Source: Clarkia xantiana subsp. parviflora (taxonomy: Eukaryota; Streptophyta; Magnoliopsida; Myrtales; Onagraceae). Taken from it: a stretch of DNA of 64,000 bases. How positions within the stretch are numbered: the first letter of the stretch is position 1; each line of letters opens with the position of its first letter. The notes under the pieces were generated by a model. That model was given only the letters and a program-made list of their open reading frames with translations. It was not told where the DNA came from and searched no databases. Location: positions 20,730,952 to 20,794,951 of the forward strand of contig JAPTYO010000014.1 in assembly GCA_036873135.1 (NCBI GenBank), in the 5' to 3' direction. Positions 58,210 through 64,000 of the stretch are shown here, one piece after another. The position numbers and the translations under genes are program-made.

Positions 58210-58617
58210 ATGTCTGGTAAGGTTTTCTTCTCTATTGTTCGCCTTCATCTTTGCTTAGTTTGATTGTAATTTTCCGGAAAAACCTAACATCCCTTTCAAT
58301 GGCTGATTTCAGACAGTGGATCTGGTTTCGAGGGAAGGAAGCCTTTCAACTTCGACTATGTTCTGAACGAAATTTTCAGCACTGCTTATGATGCAGCTCT
58401 CCGGGAAGGATGTATCATTTCCACCAGAGAAGCCGATGCTCAAGGCCGGAAATGCATACCACAAGTTCAGAGTGAAGAGGAGATACTTCTTCATCGGAAA
58501 CTCTTCGATCCCATGACCCCGATAGCCAATCCTCCAATGGCTGACCCTGTGGAGCCTTCTGCCACCAACTTCGTGGACCCAGCTCCCGTTGATGCCGCCA
58601 ATAAGGACCAAGCCTAA
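58210..58617 (+). CDS. Antisense accessory gene in Tat element, unknown function
   Basis: Exons 58210-58216 and 58313-58617 join through a GTAAGG...TTTCAG intron (58217-58312) to a 103-residue protein starting MSDSGSGFEGRKPFNF. The first exon carries only MS plus one base, and the joined frame is open to TAA at 58615-58617. The protein is acidic, with YVLNEIFSTAYDAALREG, a helical E-E-E-I-L-L-H-R-K segment and a Pro/Ala-rich tail. I recognise no domain. Extra antisense ORFs have been described in Tat/Ogre-lineage elements, and this fits that class. A TATA box lies upstream. Whether it is expressed or serves the element is unknown. Confidence 0.65.
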
Positions 58618-58789
58618 CTGCTTATCTTTAGAGTCCTTGTATTCTCCTCTTTTTGTATCGGAACCTTTAGGCCTTTGAGCCTTTATATAAGAAATTTCTT
58701 TCATCTGTTTTGTTCCCGATGATCGTTTGCTCTATTTAAAGCGACTTTAGATCCGTTACTTAAAACGTTCCGATGCACCACTTAAGATG

Positions 58790-59470
58790 ACTTCGTACAT
58801 CTTTCCGATGCTTTACTCGAGACTTTACCACTTAAGGTTTCTCGTCTACTCGGGACTTCACCACTTAAGGTTTCTCGTCTACTCGGGACTTCACCACTTA
58901 AGGTTTCTTGTCCAAATTACTTAATGTAATTTCGTATGTCTTTCGCGACATTTTCCTCGGGATTTTACCATTTAAGGTTTCTCATCCCTGCCTTTCAAGG
59001 CCATTTTATACATCACTTAAGATGTTTTTTTCACACCCCTTAAGGTTTTTACTGCGCCAAACCAGACGACTTTAATCGTACCCCTTAAGGGCTTTTATCG
59101 CGTCCTTTCAGACGACTTAATCGTACCCTTTAAGGCTTTTTGCCGCATCATATAGACGACTTACGCGGACCCGTTAGGGCTTTTTCGTACCCTTTAAGGC
59201 TTTTTGCCGCATCATATAGACGACTTACGCGGACCCGTTAGGGCTTTTTCGTACCCTTTAAGGCTTTTTGCCGCATCATATAGACGACTTACGCGGACCC
59301 GTTAGGGCTTTTTCGTACCTAGGCTTTTGGTTGCATCATAAAGACGACTTACTCATACCCCGTAGGGCTTTTGTCCGTACCTCGAAAGGCTTTTTGTCGC
59401 GCCGTAAAGGCGACTTACTCGTACCTCGTAGGGCTTTTATCGTACCTCGGGAGGCTTTTGTCGCGCCCTT
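58790..59470 (+). repeat. Tandem array in Tat 3' region (64-bp unit core)
   Basis: Diverged ~30-65-bp units (ACTTAAGGTTTCTCGTC; CGTACCCTTTAAGGCTTTT; AGACGACTTACGCGGACCCG). Three nearly perfect 64-bp copies start at 59141, 59205 and 59269 (TGCCGCATCATATAGACGAC). A plus-strand 72-codon frame here is a by-product. Confidence 0.9.
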
Positions 59471-59609
59471 CAGGACGTCTTACTAACAGTTAGAATAAAT
59501 CTAAAAGCAATAGGATCGAAGGCAACTTCTTTTATTCATTAACAACTCAAAGCTGGCTTACATCGGATCTTTATCGATAGACAATTTGCGCCATTCGCGG
59601 CGACTTAAT

Positions 59610-60230
59610 ATCAAACATGATACTTCTTCAAGTGTGCGCCACTGAAGGAATGCTTCAACGTCTTGCCATCAAGGTCCTCTAGCTTGTACGCATTCGGGGC
59701 TGGCATCCCTACGATCTTGTAAGGTCCTTCCCATTTCGGCGATAGCTTGTTGATCCGATCTTGATGAACGAACTCGTTCCTCCGCCAGAAAAGTTCTCCA
59801 ACGAAGAATTGTCGGGACTTGACACGCCGATTATAATATCAGGCTGTTGCCAGACGCATCCGAGCCTGAACTTCATCAGCCTTCCACCTTTTCTCCTCGA
59901 GCAAGTCTAAGTCTAGACGTCTCATTTCCTCGTTCGTTAGAGGCTCATAATACCTCCTGCGATGGGACGCCACCGCTATCTCCACGGGGGCAACTGCCTC
60001 CGTGCCATAGACAAGGCCAAACGGAGTCTCCCCTGTCGACTGCTTGGGTGTTGTTCTAACAGCCCACAGCACGTTTTCAAGCTCATCTAGCCAATGACCC
60101 TGGAGGGCGTAGACTCTCTTCTTCAAGCCATCCATCACGATTTTGTTGGCTGATTCGACATGGCCATTAGTCTGGGCATGGTGGATGGAAGCTGTCCGAT
60201 TTTGTGACCCAGCTCCTGCTTCCGGTGGCC
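59610..60230 (-). pseudogene. Tat-lineage integrase, C-terminal part
   Basis: Minus-strand frame NRTASIHHAQTNGHVESANK contains the H-x-x-x-N-G-x-V-E segment with the last Glu of the DDE triad. It is followed by LDELENVLWAVRTTPKQSTG, ETPFGLVYGTEAVAPVEI, then YYNRRVKSRQFFVGELFWRR, the GPY/F module (LSPKWEGPYKIVG) and the end LKKYHV. A stop near 59836 interrupts it, and the N-terminal zinc finger and first two Asp residues are lost. Confidence 0.88.
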
Positions 60231-60260
60231 TGGTGTTGTGTGCCTTGCTGCTTGTTTCTT

Positions 60261-61685
60261 CGCTGGTTTTTTTTTTTTTATTTTTTGCCATGAGACATGG
60301 TAACAAACTAACATTTGGAGTTTGTCTTATAATATGTTGAGAATTCGTAAATTTGGATTAAGTTTTCTGTTATGTTATAAAGATTCCATTGATACAGAAC
60401 CAATTCCAATATATATGATGTAGTTTGTGTATTATATATATATTATAATGTATTATATTATATAGGTAAATCTGATTAAAAGTGATCAATTTTAATTTAA
60501 TTAAGAATTATAATTTAACATGTTATTTTAATAAATAATTCACTATTATATTAGTTATAGTGAATTTTACAATGTCTAAAAAAAGTATTTTTTTTCAATA
60601 ATAGTTTTTGTAAAAAAATTGTCGTTTTTGAAGAAAAATAAATCAAACTTCGTTTAATAATACATGATTTGTCTTTTCATGTTTAATAATATTAATTTAA
60701 TTAATAAAATAGAAAAAGGGTATATCTGTCAATTATGACTTATTTCATTCTTTTACTATAACATTTTATCAACCAAACATTGGATTTGAAATCCTCATTC
60801 CATATTCCTCATATCAACCAAACAACATCATAATAATATTACATATTCCCTATTTCTTATTCATATTCATTATTCCTTATTCCTTATTCATATTCCGCGA
60901 ACCAAACATGTTGTAAGTTCGGATGGATCGGTGGAATATTAATGTAAATATATTGAAGCACATAGATTAGACTCATATATAAATGTTTGGATAATCATTA
61001 CTTTTTCATGCTCATTTTTACGGTGAGTTAGGTTTAAGTACATTAGATGTCAAAGTCTATATATGGCATGTATGCTCTAAAGAAATAGTTGAGTCACAAG
61101 AACTGAATGAAGTCGGCCTGAAATTATGAGATTGTTCTAATATGGTAGATTTAATGATAACCTAATACAAAATTTAAAATTAGGGAACTTTTTAAATACA
61201 TTTAGAATTTGCATGATACTATTTTCATACGAGAAGGAAATGTCCGGAATTATGAAAGGAAATTTGTGTGGTAACATAAACTTACCCCTTTTTTTAAAAA
61301 AAATAAAATATACAAAGGAAACATACTTAACTTGGAGCAAAAGAAAACTGTCTTTACTTGCATCTACATTTGGACCATACTTAAATTTTATGGCCCACGT
61401 TTAAGGATCATTAATATTTGGGGTTCAGTTGTAGCTAAATTGTACTAGCTAGAGCGGAAAAGAGATCATGTACATATACATACATGGGCTTGTGGAAATT
61501 GTGCCATGCTCCAATTGTGGGCCGAAATGGCCTATTTTGGCATAATTTTCGACCTCAACATTAAAATCTATCTTCTCAATATGGTGTTTCGACCTTGAGG
61601 ATGATCTTATGTTGTTTATCACTAAAATTGTTTTATCTTATGTTGTCCAACTAAGATTGGGTAAGCCCAAGAGGCCAGGACTAGA
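60261..61685. other. AT-rich intergenic DNA with a MITE-like end
   Basis: At 60830-60915 runs of TTATTCATATTCC lead into GCGAACCAAACATGTTG, which looks like the right end of a PIF/Harbinger-like MITE, but I found no left end. The rest holds nothing recognisable. Confidence 0.4.
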
Positions 61686-61693
61686 GATGAGAT

Positions 61694-62375
61694 TAGGGCC
61701 GGCAATGGTGCGGTGAAAATCAAATAGCCATGGTTATTTGCACCATTTACCGCAATGGTTAACCGCACTATTATGGTGAGGGGCAGTTATGGTGATGAAT
61801 CTTGTAACCGCAATGGTTATGGTTATGGTATTCAGTCCATAACCGCGGTTATAACCATCACCTCTATATATATAATATTAATACATATATTACTAATACT
61901 TATATTATTATATATATATATATACATTATTATTATACTTTAATTATTAGTCAAATATTATAATTCCTATTTCGTTTCCGTTCCCACCCACCATTTTTTT
62001 GTCTATATTTCTTATTATTAGGTAACCACGATTGGAAGTAATAGTGAATGAGGATCGAAGATCGCAAGTGATAGACGATTGAATATATGTTTTTTTAATT
62101 AAGTGAAATAATGAAGTTATGTTTAATTTGGATTTCGTGTATGAAACAATGAATGTATGTTTACTTTTCTTGTATGAAACAATGATGTTGTATTAGTTTG
62201 AATGATTGTGTTAAATGGTTTAATCGTGGTTAAAAACCATGGTTATGGTTATGGTGATGGTATGAAGAATCATAACCGCAGTGGTTATGGTTATGGTTAT
62301 AGTATGAGTGAAAAAAATATGGTATGGTTATGATATTAGTGTTATTCGCACCATACACTCACTATCGCCAGACTA
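61694..62375. mobile_element. Non-autonomous hAT element with perfect TSD
   Basis: The octamer GATGAGAT flanks it exactly (61686-61693 and 62376-62383). Ends TAGGGCCGGCAATGGTGCGG and, inverted, TAGTCTGGCGATAGTGAGTG. Subterminal regions are full of GGTTATGGTTATGG-type hexamer repeats and AACCGCAATGG motifs. It has no ORF of note. Confidence 0.92.
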
Positions 62376-62383
62376 GATGAGAT

Positions 62384-62869
62384 GAGAGACTCTTTATTTC
62401 TTTTGTTGGGATAGAGCGTCTCTACTTTTTTTTATATTAATAATTAATGATAGTGATGGGTGATGAAACTTAGTCATAAATGTTGTTAATTTACGTTTTA
62501 CTTTGAAATTTATTAAAAATAAATTAAAATGTAAAAATAATATATTAAAATATAAAGTGCATCAATTGAATTTGCTACTATAGAGTGCATAACTTAAAAT
62601 AAAAAATATGACATCGTATGTCATTTAATAAATCTCAATTTTTATTTTCACGTAAAAAATATTCCTAAATTATAGGAAAAAAGTAAGCAATTTAAATACA
62701 ACTTTCAATTGTTTATGAACTCATGACCTATAGTTAAGAGATAAAGCGATAAACCGCTACATCATATTACATGGCTACATCATGTTCCTTAGTAAGTAGA
62801 ATTTTTCTCTAAGCAGATTGCCACTTCATATTCCATAGACTAAAGATTTTCCACTAAACAGTTTGTTAT
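62384..62869. other. AT-rich gap
   Basis: Nothing recognised except a weak tRNA-like stretch near 62705-62765 (minus). Confidence 0.45.
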
Positions 62870-63519
62870 CAGGGATGGATCTGTATTGGCCTCTACGGGG
62901 TCACGGGACACCGCTTAACTCGGCCGGGCTAGAATAAAAAATTAGCAATTACCGATAAGGATCCCACATAAAAATTGCAAAGTACCCCACATAAAAATTA
63001 CAAAGGAAACTATTAATATATAATGCTTAGTAGTCTAGTTGGTTTTGTGTACACGTAATAGTTATGGCTTCCATGGTTCAAGTCTCACCTTCTACACTTA
63101 TGTCATATTTTTATATTTTAACTTTATTGTTATATATATAATCTAGTTGTCCTCCATCTTATGTCATATTTTTATATTTGACATTTTTTCTAATGTATTT
63201 AATATTTATTTTTCTTTATGTCATTATACTAGATTTTAATCTAAGTTATTATATATAATCTAGTCTCGTTATGCCATATTTTCGATTTTAAACTAGATTA
63301 AAAAAATATTATTATTTTACTGTTTAATATTTTTTTTTTATGAATTTGTTTTTTTTAATGTCATTATATTATGTTTTAATTTAATTTCTTAAACATATCT
63401 TAATTGCCGTTTTTTTTTCTTCAAGCTCTTCTTTTTCTTTTATGTCTTCTTCTTTTCGTAATGTGTTATTAAAAAATCATTGTGCACCCACTAACCCCTG
63501 AGTCCTGGATTCATCACTG
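62870..63519 (+). mobile_element. Tip100-like hAT element, copy 3
   Basis: Begins CAGGGATGGATCTG and ends CCTGGATTCATCACTG, with the inner GTGCACCCACTAACCCCTGA block shared with copies at 16198 and 17862. Flanking octamers TTTGTTAT and GTTGTCAC agree at 5 of 8 positions. At 63027-63095 lies a tRNA-like stretch with A box TAGTCTAGTTGG and B box GGTTCAAGTC. Confidence 0.75.
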
Positions 63520-63713
63520 GTTGTCACCTCACATTCCTTAGTCGATACCAACTTTATCTATCGTCTGTCTATAGATTGGTATGTAGAAGTGAATATCTTT
63601 TTCTTTTCTTTTTTTTTTAATATAAACGGTGCCTTAGACTTTATTGATTGGTTAATTTTCGGTGGTTGCTCGAAAAAGAAATTTTCCTTGTTATTGCGTG
63701 GATGATTATTAGG

Positions 63714-64000
63714 GGTGGGCGCGGGCGGGTTAGGTCGGGAATTTTGAAGAATAATTTCTGCCCACCAAAGTTCGGGTTTTTAGGCTCGGGTTCGGTCGGG
63801 AAAATATGAGAAAAAAAAATCCAGACCAACTTCGGGTTTGGGTTTTTCGGGCGGGTTCGGGTTAGACCAAGCTAAAAACTTGTTAGGGATTAGAGTAAAA
63901 TAGCAACAAACAATTGGTGTGGTGAGAAAGAGATATTAATACGTAGTTGCTAAATAAAAATCAGATTCAATTATATCACTATACGAAGTGAAGTACATAT
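63714..64000. mobile_element. Possible hAT terminus, cut by window edge
   Basis: TAGGGGTGGGCGCGGGCGGG followed by many GGGTTCGGG/TCGGG motifs resembles the 5' end of hAT elements. The other end is not visible. Confidence 0.4.

Larger units (their letters stand above)
57599..60260 (-). mobile_element. 3' portion of Tat-type Ty3/gypsy element
   Basis: From right to left on the minus strand: integrase C-terminal part (60230-59610), a tandem-repeat region (59470-58790), an antisense spliced gene (58210-58617, plus strand), then the polypurine tract CTTGGGGGCAAA (57610-57599) and the LTR. Gag, protease, reverse transcriptase and the 5' LTR are missing; the break is near 60260. Long 3' regions with extra ORFs are a known trait of the Tat lineage. 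Confidence 0.82.

Noticed and set aside
58309..58704. 131-codon minus-strand frame in the Tat element
   Set aside because: Antisense to the spliced gene, without domain or splice logic; the plus-strand model has a TATA box, intron and natural start.
59268..59486. 72-codon repetitive plus-strand frame
   Set aside because: Generated by the 64-bp tandem array.

Overview
This window is nuclear DNA from a flowering plant, a eudicot and perhaps an asterid. Genes have GT-AG introns, flanks are AT-rich, and most of the length is transposon-derived. Seven protein genes look intact: QCR7 (respiratory complex III, + strand, 1.6-3.4 kb), a 205-residue plant membrane protein of unknown role (- strand, 4.5-6.3 kb), the light-signalling bZIP factor HY5 (+, 22.4-24.0 kb), an intronless sugar-phosphate/phosphate translocator (-, 32.6-33.7 kb), the plastid Rubisco-assembly chaperone BSD2 (+, 39.6-42.3 kb), a 111-residue DUF4050/Gag1-clamp protein (+, 50.8-51.7 kb) and an ANTH-domain clathrin assembly protein (-, 53.6-55.5 kb). 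QCR7, HY5, BSD2, the DUF4050 gene and the membrane protein were rebuilt exon by exon, and every splice phase closes. A frame-broken remorin fragment lies at 52.6 kb.

Layout. 0-1.24 kb: end of a Ty1/copia element (broken gag, PBS, LTR). 1.4-6.3 kb: QCR7 and the membrane-protein gene, converging on a Mutator-type MITE. 6.7-21 kb: gene-free transposon country. It holds a complete non-autonomous Helitron (7.6-10.8 kb), then a deleted copia element (10.9-17.4 kb) whose left LTR contains a Mutator-like element that itself contains a very young 1.6-kb LTR element, and whose right LTR contains a Tip100-like hAT element. 21.2-25.1 kb: HY5 with hAT elements on both sides. 25.4-31.3 kb: two tandem, integrase-less Ty3/gypsy chromovirus relics. 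31.5-33.8 kb: a MITE and the translocator. 34-39 kb: a decayed MuDR transposase, fold-back elements and a probable gypsy solo LTR. 39.6-42.3 kb: BSD2 with a PIF/Harbinger MITE in intron 1. 42.6-47.2 kb: a second Helitron of the first one's family, carrying a CACTA element. 47.4-50 kb: LINE remnants and a long hairpin. 50.8-55.5 kb: DUF4050 gene, remorin relic and clathrin adaptor. 56.9-60.3 kb: the 3' part of a Tat-lineage gypsy element that carries a spliced antisense gene with its own TATA box. 60.3-64 kb: hAT elements and AT-rich DNA.

The genes serve unrelated housekeeping roles and form no pathway. They do appear collinear with a conserved eudicot block: from memory, relatives of QCR7, the translocator and the clathrin adaptor lie close together on Arabidopsis chromosome 4 (At4g32470, At4g32390, At4g32285) and partly on chromosomes 2 and 5. 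The most novel content is in the mobile DNA: the nested insertions, a LTR element with TA...TA ends and LTRs that read as identical, the Helitron pair, and the antisense gene inside the Tat element. Many element ends are supported by target-site duplications read directly from the sequence.
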